Shown here piece by piece: positions 8,711-17,040 of a DNA stretch of 64,000 nucleotides; position 1 is the stretch's first letter, and each line of letters starts with the position of its first letter. Source of the DNA: Microbacterium tenebrionis (lineage in GTDB: Bacteria > Actinomycetota > Actinomycetes > Actinomycetales > Microbacteriaceae); contig NZ_CAHJXQ010000001.1 in the NCBI RefSeq assembly GCF_903645325.1, forward strand, positions 62,001 to 126,000, in the 5' to 3' direction. The translations under genes and the position numbers were made by a program. Below the pieces are notes generated by a model, which ran no database searches, was not told the origin of the DNA, and was given only the letters and a program-made list of their open reading frames with translations.

Positions 8711-8727
8711 AGTTGTTATTACAGGTC
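8711..8727. promoter_or_regulatory. Candidate TGTAATTACA-type operator before the epimerase-like gene
   Basis: The core TGTTATTACA (8714-8723) is one base from the perfect palindrome TGTAATTACA at 17043-17052. Read on the minus strand, 14 of 17 bases match positions 17039-17055. It lies 42-58 bases upstream of the epimerase-like start. This suggests common control with the kinase/isomerase cluster. The binding protein is not identifiable here. Confidence 0.5.
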
Positions 8728-8745
8728 TACCATCTGAGACAGCGC

Positions 8746-8764
8746 TTAGGTACATTTAGGTACA
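8746..8764 (+). promoter_or_regulatory. Tandem TTAGGTACA direct repeats upstream of the ABC importer
   Basis: Two perfect 9-bp copies of TTAGGTACA (8746-8754 and 8756-8764) are spaced 10 bp, one helical turn apart, in the divergent epimerase/ABC promoter region. Such phasing is typical of activator or dimer-of-dimer binding sites. No other copy was noticed in the window. The role is unproven. Confidence 0.4.
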
Positions 8765-8793
8765 ACTTGCGTCGCCGTATCCTGAGCGGCACA

Positions 8794-8809
8794 ATTGATC
8801 CGATGTTTG
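8794..8809. promoter_or_regulatory. Candidate operator of the L-fucose regulon, copy 3 (before ABC importer)
   Basis: ATTGATCCGATGTTTG matches the site at 1248-1263 in 14 of 16 bases and the palindrome at 3858-3868 in its GATGT half. It lies 56-71 bases before the ABC ATPase start. If real, it ties the importer to the fucose catabolic genes despite the intervening IS and the epimerase gene. Confidence 0.5.
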
Positions 8810-8864
8810 AAATGGATTCCACGACGGAATCGACAGCACGACCTTCAAGGAAGCAGGTGAGCAC

Positions 8865-10367
8865 ATGAGTGATCCCATCCTCCGGGTGGAAGGCATCAGC
8901 AAGGGGTTCCCCGGGGTGCAGGCGCTCCAGGATGTGCATCTCGAGGTGCGCGCGGGTGAGGTTCTCGTCCTCGTCGGCGAGAACGGCGCCGGCAAGTCGA
9001 CGCTCATGAAGATCCTCTCGGGGATCTACACGCGGGACGAGGGGACGATCCGCTTCGAGGGTCAGGAGGTCGAGTTGACCGGCCCGCTCCAGGCTCAGCA
9101 GCTCGGCATCACGATCATCCATCAGGAGCTGAACCTGATGCCCGACCTGACGGTCGCGCAGAACATCTTCATCGGCCGTGAGCCGGTCTCTGCCGGGATC
9201 CTGTCGGAGCGGAAGCTGAATCGTCAGACCGCGGAGCTGCTGGCCAGGCTGAAGATCCGGCTCGATCCGCGCCAGAAGGTGGGCGAGCTGACGGTCGCCG
9301 AGCAGCAGATGGTCGAGATCGCGAAGGCGCTGTCGTTCAACGCCAAGGTGCTCATCATGGATGAGCCGACCTCGGCGCTCACCGACAGCGAGGTCGAGAC
9401 GCTGTTCACGCTCATCGAGCAGCTCAAGCAGAGCGGCACGGGCATCGTGTACATCTCGCACCGGATGGACGAGCTGCGCCGGCTCGCGGATCAGGTGACC
9501 GTGCTCCGCGACGGGCAGTACATCGGATCGCTCGAGAAGGACGAGATCAGCATCCCCAGGATCATCGAGATGATGGTCGGGCGTGCGATCGACGAGGGGA
9601 CGCGTCCGACGCCGCGCGATCACGCCTCGGCGCCGATCGTGCTCGACGTCGTGGGGCTGTCGACGCGGCAGCTGCTGAAGGACGTCTCGTTCCAGCTGCA
9701 CAAGGGCGAGATCCTCGGGTTCGCCGGGCTCATGGGCGCGGGGCGCACCGAGACCGCACGTGCGGTGATCGGCGCCGATCCGCGCACGGCGGGGACGATC
9801 ACGATCAATGGCCGGGATGCGCGCATCCACAAGCCGGCGGATGCCGTCCGCCGCGGTGTCGGATACCTCTCCGAGGACCGCAAGCAGCTGGGCCTCATGC
9901 TCGAGCAGGATGTCACGTTCAACACGGTTCTCGCGTCGCTGAGCAGCTACGCCGGGGCTATCGGCTGGATGCGCGACGGCAAGGCCAAGAACCAGACCAA
10001 GCAGTACGTGCAGCAACTGCGCATCAAGACCCCGTCGGTGAATCAGATCGTCAAGCTTCTCTCCGGCGGCAACCAGCAGAAGGTCGTCATCGCCCGATGG
10101 CTGATGCGCGACTGCGACATCCTCATCTTCGACGAACCGACCCGCGGCATCGACGTCGGTGCGAAGGAGGAGATCTACCGGCTGATGCAGCAGCTCGCCG
10201 ACGCCGGAAAGTCCATCATCGTCATCTCGTCGGAGCTCCCCGAGATCCTTCGCGTAGCCGGCCGCATCGCCGTGTTCGCGAACGGCCGGATCACCGGGAC
10301 CCTCCGCAACGAGGAAGCCAGCCAGGAGAAGATCATGCAACTCGCAGCCCACGCGGAGGAAGACTGA
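8865..10367 (+). CDS. Sugar ABC transporter ATP-binding protein (RbsA/MglA type, two ATPase domains)
   Basis: The 500-residue duplicated ATPase energises monosaccharide import. The first domain has Walker A GENGAGKST at 38-46 and Walker B VLIMDEPTSALT. The second has the usual degenerate Walker A (GLMGAGRTE) but keeps the signature LSGGNQQK and Walker B LIFDEPTRGID. Length is normal for the CUT2 class. It is first in a three-gene operon: the permease start overlaps its stop (TGATG), and the binding-protein gene follows 66 bases after the permease. The upstream region holds copies of both operator types seen in the window. Substrate is probably L-fucose or the ketose handled by the neighbouring epimerase-like enzyme. 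Confidence 0.93.
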   Translation: MSDPILRVEGISKGFPGVQALQDVHLEVRAGEVLVLVGENGAGKSTLMKILSGIYTRDEGTIRFEGQEVELTGPLQAQQLGITIIHQELNLMPDLTVAQNIFIGREPVSAGILSERKLNRQTAELLARLKIRLDPRQKVGELTVAEQQMVEIAKALSFNAKVLIMDEPTSALTDSEVETLFTLIEQLKQSGTGIVYISHRMDELRRLADQVTVLRDGQYIGSLEKDEISIPRIIEMMVGRAIDEGTRPTPRDHASAPIVLDVVGLSTRQLLKDVSFQLHKGEILGFAGLMGAGRTETARAVIGADPRTAGTITINGRDARIHKPADAVRRGVGYLSEDRKQLGLMLEQDVTFNTVLASLSSYAGAIGWMRDGKAKNQTKQYVQQLRIKTPSVNQIVKLLSGGNQQKVVIARWLMRDCDILIFDEPTRGIDVGAKEEIYRLMQQLADAGKSIIVISSELPEILRVAGRIAVFANGRITGTLRNEEASQEKIMQLAAHAEED

Positions 10368-11401
10368 TGAGCACCCCACAGAAGTCCGCCGGAGAGACGA
10401 CGACTCTCATCCAGCAGGCCGTGAACGAGAACACCGACAAGCGGGACATCGCAGGCTTCCTCAAGCGCCAGCTCCAGCAATCGCTGGCGTTCGGAACGCT
10501 CGTGATCCTGGTGATCTTCTTCGCCATCGCGAGCCCGAATTTCTTCACGTTCAGCAACATCGCCACCGTGCTTCTGTCGACCGCGGTGATCGGCATCCTC
10601 GCCCTGGGCACGACGTTCGTGATCATCACCGGCGGCATCGATCTGTCGTTGGGAACCGGTATGGCGCTGTGCGCCGTGATGACCGGTGTGATCATCACGA
10701 ACTGGGGCCTGCCCGTCTGGGTCGGCATCCTCGGCGGCATCGCGACCGGTGTGCTCATGGGGCTCGTCAACGGCGTGAACATCACATTCCTGCGGCTTCC
10801 TCCGTTCATCGCGACGCTCGCGATGATGATGATCGCCGGCGGTCTCGCGCTGGTCGTCTCCAACGTCGCGCCGATCTACTTCTCCACGTCCGCCCCGGAC
10901 TTCAAGAAGATCGCGCTGGGCGTCATCATCCCCGGCATCCCGAACGCCGTCCTCATCACCGCGGTCCTCGCGATCATCGCGGCGATCGTGCTGTCCAAGA
11001 CGCTGCTGGGCCGCTACACGTTCGCGATCGGCTCGAACGAGGAGGCCACGCGCCTGTCGGGTGTGAACACCCGCCGCTGGACGATCCTCATCTACATGTT
11101 CGCCGGCGCCTTCACCGGCATCGCGGGCATCATCATCGCCTCCAGGCTCGACTCGGCACAGCCGCAGATCGGCACCGGATACGAGCTCCAGGCGATCGCC
11201 GCGGTGATCATCGGCGGCACCTCGCTGCTCGGCGGCCGCGGCTCGATCCTCGGCACCGTGATCGGCGCCCTCATCATGAGCGTGCTCGTCAACGGTCTGC
11301 GGATCATGTCGATCCAGACCGAGTGGCAGAACGTCGTCGTCGGCTTCGTCGTGCTGCTGGCCGTGTTCCTCGACTCGCTGCGCAACCGTCAGCGGACCTG
11401 A
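10367..11401 (+). CDS. Sugar ABC transporter permease (RbsC/BPD_transp_2 type)
   Basis: The 344-residue inner-membrane protein has about nine to ten hydrophobic segments after a 40-residue cytoplasmic N-terminus. It carries the RbsC family marks TGGIDLSLG near the second transmembrane region and GRYTFAIGSNEEATRLSGVN in the cytoplasmic loop that docks the ATPase (EAA-like), then GGTSLLGGRGS. The ATG at 10367 shares its A with the stop of the ATPase gene, so the two are translationally coupled. It forms the channel of the importer encoded by this operon. Confidence 0.93.
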   Translation: MSTPQKSAGETTTLIQQAVNENTDKRDIAGFLKRQLQQSLAFGTLVILVIFFAIASPNFFTFSNIATVLLSTAVIGILALGTTFVIITGGIDLSLGTGMALCAVMTGVIITNWGLPVWVGILGGIATGVLMGLVNGVNITFLRLPPFIATLAMMMIAGGLALVVSNVAPIYFSTSAPDFKKIALGVIIPGIPNAVLITAVLAIIAAIVLSKTLLGRYTFAIGSNEEATRLSGVNTRRWTILIYMFAGAFTGIAGIIIASRLDSAQPQIGTGYELQAIAAVIIGGTSLLGGRGSILGTVIGALIMSVLVNGLRIMSIQTEWQNVVVGFVVLLAVFLDSLRNRQRT

Positions 11402-11467
11402 CCGTTCCTTCCCTGTCCACCACCGCCGGCCCCGGCCGGCATCAATCACAGAACAATGGAGTTTCCA

Positions 11468-12469
11468 ATGCGATTTGGCAAGAAGACCGCATTCGCGGCC
11501 CTGGTGGCCGCATCCGCTCTCGTCATGGCCGGCTGTGCCGGCGGCGGCGACGTCATCGAAGAGGGTGGCGGAACCGACACCGGCAGCGGCGACGGCGAGA
11601 TGTACATCGCCCTCGTCTCGAAGGGCTTCCAGCACCAGTTCTGGCAGGCCGTCAAGAAGGGCGCGGAGCAGAAGGCTGAAGAGCTCGGCGTCAGGATCAC
11701 CTTCGAAGGTCCGGCCGCCGAGACCGAGATCGCCCAGCAGCTCGAGATGCTGACCGCCGCGATCGACAAGAACCCGGACGCCATCGCCTACGCCGCCCTC
11801 GACCCGGAGGCGTGCGTCGCCCCGCTCGAGCAGGCGAAGTCGAAGGACATCCCGGTCGTCTACTTCGACGCCCCGTGCAACGGCGACGTGGGCCTGAGCC
11901 TGTCGGCCACCGACAGCAAGGTCGCCGGAGCGCTGGCCGCGGAGCACATGGCCGAGCTCATCGGCGGCGAGGGCGAGGTCGGCATCGTCGGCCACTCGCA
12001 GATCAACTCCACCGGAGTCGAGCGCCGCGACGGCTTCGTCGAGAAGATCGAGGCGGACTACCCCGACATCAAGATCGTCGACATCCAGTACGGTGACGGC
12101 GACCACTTGAAGTCGGCTGACATCGCGAAGGCCATGATCGCCGCTCACCCCGACCTCAAGGGCATCTACGGCACCAACGAGGGCTCGGCCATCGGCGTCG
12201 TGAACGCGGCGAACGAGCTGGGCCTCGAGAAGGGCAAGATCAAGATCGTCGGCTTCGACTCCGGCGCCGCTCAGATCAACGCGATCAAGGACGGGACGAT
12301 GGCCGGCGCCATCACGCAGGACCCGATCGGCATCGGCGAGCAGGTCGTGCAGGCGGCGTACGACGCAGCCAACGGAGACTCGGTCGAGGAGTTCTACGAC
12401 ACCGGTTCGTACTGGTACGACGCCGACAACCTGGACGACGAGAAGATCGCCGCGGTCCTCTACGAGTGA
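11468..12469 (+). CDS. Sugar ABC transporter substrate-binding lipoprotein (periplasmic binding protein-like I)
   Basis: The 333-residue binding protein begins MRFGKKTAFAALVAAS and has a lipobox LVMAGC with the modified cysteine at about residue 22. A Gly/Glu/Asp-rich linker and a PBP1 fold follow (QFWQAVKKGAEQ, DPEACVAPLEQA, VVYFDAPCN, GIYGTNEGSA, VGFDSG). It would be tethered to the outer face of the membrane and deliver the sugar to the permease. The ATG at 11468 is preferred to 11456 because a TGGAG ribosome-binding site lies eight bases before it and the signal peptide starts there. It is the last gene of the importer operon and is followed by a strong hairpin. Confidence 0.93.
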   Translation: MRFGKKTAFAALVAASALVMAGCAGGGDVIEEGGGTDTGSGDGEMYIALVSKGFQHQFWQAVKKGAEQKAEELGVRITFEGPAAETEIAQQLEMLTAAIDKNPDAIAYAALDPEACVAPLEQAKSKDIPVVYFDAPCNGDVGLSLSATDSKVAGALAAEHMAELIGGEGEVGIVGHSQINSTGVERRDGFVEKIEADYPDIKIVDIQYGDGDHLKSADIAKAMIAAHPDLKGIYGTNEGSAIGVVNAANELGLEKGKIKIVGFDSGAAQINAIKDGTMAGAITQDPIGIGEQVVQAAYDAANGDSVEEFYDTGSYWYDADNLDDEKIAAVLYE

Positions 12470-12486
12470 TCGTCGTCTGACACGGG

Positions 12487-12514
12487 CGGCCCCGCACCTT
12501 CGGGTGCGGGGCCG
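12487..12514 (+). terminator. Terminator hairpin after the ABC importer operon
   Basis: A perfect 12-bp stem (12487-12498 with 12503-12514) is closed by a TTCG tetraloop, 18 bases after the binding-protein stop. The stem is almost pure GC. There is no real T-tract, as is common in high-GC actinobacteria. It probably ends the importer mRNA and also protects the convergent PTE-like gene. Confidence 0.8.
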
Positions 12515-12568
12515 CTTCGCGTTCGCGGCTACAGGAATCGTCCCGCCTCGGCACAGATGCAGGACGAA

Positions 12569-12616
12569 TGAACGGATGCAGGGCAGATCCTCGGCCTGTC
12601 GCCCTGCATCCGTTCA
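12569..12616. repeat. Perfect 16-bp inverted repeat in convergent intergenic region
   Basis: TGAACGGATGCAGGGC (12569-12584) pairs perfectly with 12601-12616 around a 16-base loop, 35 bases before the stop of the minus-strand PTE-like gene. It may act as that gene's terminator or be a dispersed palindromic repeat. No second copy of the full stem was seen in the window. Confidence 0.6.
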
Positions 12617-12651
12617 GGGCCCCGACGTCTGTACCCGGGCCGTACTTCGCC

Positions 12652-13617
12652 TCAGCGCGACAGCTCGAGCAGCCGCGCGGGGCCTGCGACCAGCATCCGC
12701 TCGACGGCATCCGCGCCGATCGCCGACCGCAGCCGCGGCAGGTACCGTTCGCCGAGGTAGGCCAGGCCCGGCATGCCGCCGTAGGCGATGTACCGGGTGC
12801 GCCGGGCGACGTCGCCGCCGAGCAGGATGCGGTCGGCGCCGACGTGGCCGACGACGCGTTCGGTCAGGGCGAGCAGTTCGGCGTCGGAGCGCGTGCGGGG
12901 GCGGGCGAAACCGTCGTAGCCGAGATAGGCCCCGCGTTCGACGAGCGAGGCGTGCAGGCCCGCATCCGGGTCACGGTCGGCGTGGGCGAGGACGACCCGG
13001 TCGGATGCCACGCCCGCAGCATTCAGCAGATCGAGGACCTCGTGCGCCGCGGTGCAGAATTCCAGGTGCACCATGACAGGGGCGCTCGTGGTCCGGTGCG
13101 CGGCGGCCAGCGCGTCGAGCGTGGTGCGCTCGAACGGGCTGATGCGCCAGTAGTCGATGCCGGCCTTGAGCATGCCGGCGCGCACCGGGCGTCCGTCCGG
13201 CGTCCGCGCGGGTGCACCTGCAACACCGGGGGACACGTGCGCGGCATCCGAGAGCGCCATCCCGTGCTCGAGGTCAGCGATGAACAGTGCGGCGAGCCGG
13301 TCGGCACTCCAGGTGCGGGTCGGGTGGTCGGAGGCGTAGTGCGCCTCGCGGTGCCTTCCCGTCGTTGCGACGATGTTCAGGCCCGTCCCGGCGCTGATTC
13401 GCGCGAGGGCCTCGGGGTCACGGCCGAGACCGAAGGGCGTGGCATCCACCATCGCGGCGAAGCCGCTTGCCTGCAGGAGCCCGGCCTCGCGGCCCGACGC
13501 TTCCTCGTCGTCGAGCTCGTCTCCGGGCAGGAGGGGCGTGACCTGGAAGAGGTGCTCGTGATAGTTCGTCGGCCCCAGCTGAGCGGGATCGATGTCGCCG
13601 AGCACCGTGCGGATCAT
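12652..13617 (-). CDS. Phosphotriesterase-family metal-dependent hydrolase (lactonase-like)
   Basis: The 321-residue amidohydrolase of the PTE-related class has N-terminal YHEHLF (HxH metal site), VMVHLEF in the position of the bridging-residue strand, LAHADRDPD and LLGGDVAR, where the last Asp is the catalytic base. Relatives include lactonases and sugar-lactone hydrolases. True organophosphate hydrolysis is unlikely. The ATG at 13617 overlaps the stop of the shikimate-dehydrogenase-like gene (ATGA), making it the last gene of a coupled minus-strand operon starting at 16986. In this operon it plausibly opens a lactone made by a dehydrogenase. The exact substrate is unknown. Confidence 0.8.
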   Translation of the reverse strand: MIRTVLGDIDPAQLGPTNYHEHLFQVTPLLPGDELDDEEASGREAGLLQASGFAAMVDATPFGLGRDPEALARISAGTGLNIVATTGRHREAHYASDHPTRTWSADRLAALFIADLEHGMALSDAAHVSPGVAGAPARTPDGRPVRAGMLKAGIDYWRISPFERTTLDALAAAHRTTSAPVMVHLEFCTAAHEVLDLLNAAGVASDRVVLAHADRDPDAGLHASLVERGAYLGYDGFARPRTRSDAELLALTERVVGHVGADRILLGGDVARRTRYIAYGGMPGLAYLGERYLPRLRSAIGADAVERMLVAGPARLLELSR

Positions 13618-14546
13618 CAGCGCACATCCTCCGCGGCCTGCGCGAGCTGCTCGACGATCTCGGGGGTGAGCTCGAGCTCGAAGACGTCCGCGACGACCTG
13701 CGACCATCCGTGGATGAAGTATCGCCAGCCGTCGACGACGTGCAGATTCCGAGCGGCCTCCTGGGCGCGCGCCTGGTGCAGGAACTCCAGCGACCCGCGG
13801 TAGTTGAACTCCCAGACGTAGGCGTCGTCGGGGAAGACCGCGTCGTCGGGCAGCGGGGACCCGGGGCGGTCCTTGCCGAGCCCGGTCGCATTGACGATGA
13901 GGGAGCCGCGGGGAGCGGCCGCGACGAGGGATGCGGCATCGTCGACGGTGTCCGTCCGCACGTACTCGATGAGACCCTCGCGGGTGCCGTGCTGGCGGTG
14001 CACCTCGCGCAAGTGCTCGAGCTTGGCGTCGTCGCGCGCCGTTACGGTCACCTTCGCGGGTGCGTCATCGCGCTCCGACAGCGCCCAGCTGAGTGCCGTC
14101 CCCGACCCGCCCGCACCGAGGATGACGACCTCGGCGCCGGTGGTCGCGAAGTGGTCGGCCGGCAGGAAGTCGTTCAGCGCCAGATCGACCGTGATCGGGT
14201 CCTTGGCGCGGCCGGACAGGCGCGTGCCGCGCTTGGCGACGCTTGAGATCTCCGAGCACGAGACGGCGAACGGGTCGAGTTCGTCGAACAGGTCGGACGC
14301 CGCGGCGTACACGTTCATCTTGTGGGTGGTCACGAGCGCGCCGCGGTGGCGGGGGTCGTCGCGGATCTGCTCGACGAGTGCGCGGTACTGCTTGGGGGAG
14401 GCATCCATCGGCAGGTCGTGGCCGATGAGCCGGCGGGTGGGGAGCCCCAGGATGTCGGCCCACAGCGGGAAAACCTTCATGATCGAGGACGAGCCGGTGG
14501 TCACGCCGACGAAGCCCATGTAGTCGGCGTCGGGAGCGCTGGTCAT
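13617..14546 (-). CDS. Shikimate dehydrogenase-like oxidoreductase
   Basis: The 309-residue protein resembles the AroE fold. The N-terminal substrate domain contains TTHKMNVY, where the lysine matches the catalytic Lys of shikimate dehydrogenase. It is followed by a Rossmann domain with GAGGSGTALSWAL and NATGLGKDRPGSP. It is longer and more divergent than biosynthetic AroE and sits in a catabolic operon, so an alternative polyol or carbocyclic substrate is likely. It overlaps both neighbours by four bases. The start at 14546 is preceded by GAAAGG. The longer open frame upstream is antisense to nothing useful and lacks similarity. Function beyond NAD(P)-linked oxidation is not resolved. Confidence 0.8.
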   Translation of the reverse strand: MTSAPDADYMGFVGVTTGSSSIMKVFPLWADILGLPTRRLIGHDLPMDASPKQYRALVEQIRDDPRHRGALVTTHKMNVYAAASDLFDELDPFAVSCSEISSVAKRGTRLSGRAKDPITVDLALNDFLPADHFATTGAEVVILGAGGSGTALSWALSERDDAPAKVTVTARDDAKLEHLREVHRQHGTREGLIEYVRTDTVDDAASLVAAAPRGSLIVNATGLGKDRPGSPLPDDAVFPDDAYVWEFNYRGSLEFLHQARAQEAARNLHVVDGWRYFIHGWSQVVADVFELELTPEIVEQLAQAAEDVR

Positions 14547-15499
14547 GAGGAGCCTTTCACGGGATGGGCGGGCGTGCGACCCGCGAGGACGGCGAGCGCA
14601 TCGTCGAGCGACATGGAGCCCATGTTGTCGACCGCCTGTGTGGTCTGCGCGCCCAGGTGCGGGGTGACGATCACGCGATCGGCCAGGTCGTCGGCGAGGA
14701 GCGCGCTGGATGAGGCCGCGGTGTCGCCGTCGAGAGTATCGGCGGCGTAGCCGGAGACGCGGCCGTCGCGCAGCGCGGCGGCGAGAGCGGACTCGTCGAC
14801 GAGGTCGGGTCGTGCCGTGTTCACGATGACCGCGCCGGGGCGGATGCCGGCGAGCCGCTGCGCGTCGATGAGGCGCTGCCCGCCGGGGGCGTGCAGCGTG
14901 ATGAGGTCGGCGGTGCGGAACAGTTCGTCGAGGCCGGTGGGCTCGGCGCCGAGATCGCGGACGCGGCCTGCATCGAGGAACGGATCCGCAGCGAGGATGC
15001 GCGGGCCGAAGCCCGACAGGCGCCCCGCGACGCCCTGCCCGATCCGGCCGAAGCCGACGATCCCGACCGTGGCGGCGCCGAGCTCGCGGCCGCGGCGGAC
15101 GCTCCAGTCGCCCTGTCTGACGCGGCGATCTCCGTCCGGGATGAGCCGGAGCGCGGCGAGCATGAGGCCCACAGCGTGGTCGGCGACGGCATCCGCGTTC
15201 GCGCCGGGGGTGTTGGTGACGGGGATGCCGCGAGCGGCGGCCGCGTCGAGATCCACGGCCTCGGTGCCGACGCCGTAGCGTGCGACGACCTTCAAGCGGG
15301 GGCCGGCGTCGAGATGCGCGGCGGTGACCGGGCCGGTGCCGGCGATCCAGGCATCCGCGTTCGCAAGGAGCGGGGCCAGTTCGCCGAGGTCGTGGTGCGC
15401 GGGACCACGGACGATCTCGTGCCCGGCGGCGGCGGCGCGCGCGACGAGGTCGATGTCGCCGTCCGAGAACGACCGGCTGGTGGCGAGGATGACGCCCAT
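14543..15499 (-). CDS. D-2-hydroxyacid dehydrogenase (phosphoglycerate dehydrogenase-like)
   Basis: The 318-residue protein has the D-isomer-specific 2-hydroxyacid dehydrogenase layout: a split catalytic domain with VARYGVGTEAVD, and a nucleotide domain with GFGRIGQGVA. The expected active-site set of Arg in NTARPDLVDE, a Glu-region, and His in TPHLGAQT is visible. It oxidises or reduces a 2-hydroxy/2-keto acid with NAD(P). It overlaps the kinase gene upstream and the shikimate-DH-like gene downstream by four bases each, so all are translated as one coupled unit. In context it probably acts on an acid-sugar intermediate rather than on serine biosynthesis. Confidence 0.87.
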   Translation of the reverse strand: MGVILATSRSFSDGDIDLVARAAAAGHEIVRGPAHHDLGELAPLLANADAWIAGTGPVTAAHLDAGPRLKVVARYGVGTEAVDLDAAAARGIPVTNTPGANADAVADHAVGLMLAALRLIPDGDRRVRQGDWSVRRGRELGAATVGIVGFGRIGQGVAGRLSGFGPRILAADPFLDAGRVRDLGAEPTGLDELFRTADLITLHAPGGQRLIDAQRLAGIRPGAVIVNTARPDLVDESALAAALRDGRVSGYAADTLDGDTAASSSALLADDLADRVIVTPHLGAQTTQAVDNMGSMSLDDALAVLAGRTPAHPVKGSS

Positions 15500-16986
15500 C
15501 AGCGCGCGCCTCCCGTGAACCAGGGCGCGAGGGCGTCGTAGGCGGCGGTGAAGCGGCCGTGCCGCTCGGCGTAGACGTCGTGGCGCGCGGCATCCGGCGT
15601 GAACTCCGCCGTCACCTCGCTCAGCGCCCTGGCCGCGGCGAAGTCGGCGAGTCCGAGGCCGACCGCCCCGGTCACCGCCGCGCCGAGGCTGTTCGCCTCT
15701 TCGACGATCGTGCGCCGCCGCACCGGCACGCCCCACACATCTGCGAGGACCTGCAGCAGCACATCGCTCTGTGCCCCGCCGCCGACGGCGTCGATCCGGT
15801 CGATCGTCGCGCCCGACTCGCGGAACGCGTGGATGCTGCTGAGCAGATTGAACCCGATCCCCTCGAGCACGGCGCGGACGAGGTGGCTGCGCGTGTGGTG
15901 GCGGCCGATGCCGAGGAACGCGCCGCGGGCGTTCGGGTCCCAGATGGGGGAGCGCTCGCCGAGCAGGTACGGCAGGAAGTAGAGGTCCTCGGTGTCGGCG
16001 TCCTCGGCCTCGGCGGTCAGTCGCGCCGTCTCCGGATGCCGGGGATCCGCGGAGAGCGCCTCGGCGATCCATTGGATCGATGCGCCGCCAGCCTGCATCG
16101 TCGCGGTCGGCACGAACGACCCGGGTACGACGTTGTCGAATGTGAAGGTGCGCAGGCCGCGGTCGATCAACGGTGCGTCAGCGGCGAACGAGATCCACGA
16201 GGAGGTGCCGAGGCACACGTAGGCGCCGTCCTCGGGCGCGACGATCCCGGATCCGACCGCCGCCATCGGGCCGTCGCCGCCGCCCATGAGCACGCGGACC
16301 CCGGCGTTCAGGCCGAGGGCGGATGCCGCGGCATCCGTCAGCGTGCCGGCGATCGCGGTCGAATCGAGGATCTCCGGGAACAGCGCGCGGTCGAGGCCGG
16401 CTGCAGCCAGCACCTCACCCGACCAGTCGCCCGTGCGCTGGTCGTAGGCGTTCGTGCCGGATGCATCCGAGCGGTCCGTCGCCAGGCGTCCGGTGAGGCC
16501 GAGGACGATGTAGTCCTTGGCGACGCAGAACCGCCGCACGCGCTCCCAGACCTCCGGCTCGTTGTCGCGCACCCACATGACCTTCTCGACGGAATAGGTC
16601 GGGCTGAGCCGGTGGCCGAGCAGTTCGTAGGCGTGCTCGGCGCCGAGGGCCCGCTCGAGCTCGCGCTGCTGGGCGCCGGCACGGGTGTCGGCCCAGATGA
16701 TCGCCGGGCGCACCGGGCGTCCCTCTCCGTCGAGCAGCACGGCGCCCATCATCTGGCCGCTCACGACGAGTCCGCCCACATCGCCGGGCGCGGTGTCCGT
16801 GCTCGAGAGGAGGTCGCGGGTGGCTCGGACGACGGCATCCCACCAGTCGTCGGGGTTCTGTTCGGCGACTCCGCCGACGGCGAAGTGCGCCGGGTAGCCG
16901 ACGGTCGTGGCAGCCACGAGCCTGCCGTCGTCGTGGTGCAGCGAGGCCTTGTTCCCGGTGGTGCCGAGGTCGTGGGCGATGATCAC
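15499..16986 (-). CDS. FGGY-family carbohydrate kinase (xylulokinase-like)
   Basis: The 495-residue sugar kinase has the N-terminal phosphate loop AHDLGTTGNKAS, TAGAQQ-type substrate segment ADTRAGAQQ, the FGGY signature region LGERSPIWDPNARGAF and the C-terminal GGGAQSDVLLQVLAD. Length is standard for xylulokinases. The GTG at 16986 is preferred because family similarity starts there (VIIAHDLG) and an AGG motif lies eight bases upstream. The longer frame has no similarity. It is the first gene of the minus-strand operon. A TATACT -10 element (17040-17035) lies about 50 bases upstream, next to the tandem operators. It likely phosphorylates a ketose. Confidence 0.9.
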   Translation of the reverse strand: MIIAHDLGTTGNKASLHHDDGRLVAATTVGYPAHFAVGGVAEQNPDDWWDAVVRATRDLLSSTDTAPGDVGGLVVSGQMMGAVLLDGEGRPVRPAIIWADTRAGAQQRELERALGAEHAYELLGHRLSPTYSVEKVMWVRDNEPEVWERVRRFCVAKDYIVLGLTGRLATDRSDASGTNAYDQRTGDWSGEVLAAAGLDRALFPEILDSTAIAGTLTDAAASALGLNAGVRVLMGGGDGPMAAVGSGIVAPEDGAYVCLGTSSWISFAADAPLIDRGLRTFTFDNVVPGSFVPTATMQAGGASIQWIAEALSADPRHPETARLTAEAEDADTEDLYFLPYLLGERSPIWDPNARGAFLGIGRHHTRSHLVRAVLEGIGFNLLSSIHAFRESGATIDRIDAVGGGAQSDVLLQVLADVWGVPVRRRTIVEEANSLGAAVTGAVGLGLADFAAARALSEVTAEFTPDAARHDVYAERHGRFTAAYDALAPWFTGGAR

Positions 16987-17040
16987 AGTTCTTGCCTGCT
17001 TCGTTGGTTGCGGTTCCGGATCGTGCTGAGATGGAGTATA

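Noticed and set aside
10175..12148. A 657-codon open frame on the minus strand
   Set aside because: It is antisense to the ABC ATPase, permease and binding-protein genes, which have clear family motifs. The translation is Asp/His/Arg-rich shadow sequence typical of high-GC third-position effects.
14547..15593. N-terminal extension of the shikimate-dehydrogenase-like protein to 658 residues
   Set aside because: The extension is an out-of-frame reading of the hydroxyacid dehydrogenase gene and is Arg/Pro-rich shadow. ATG 14546 fits the ATGA overlap and ribosome-binding site.
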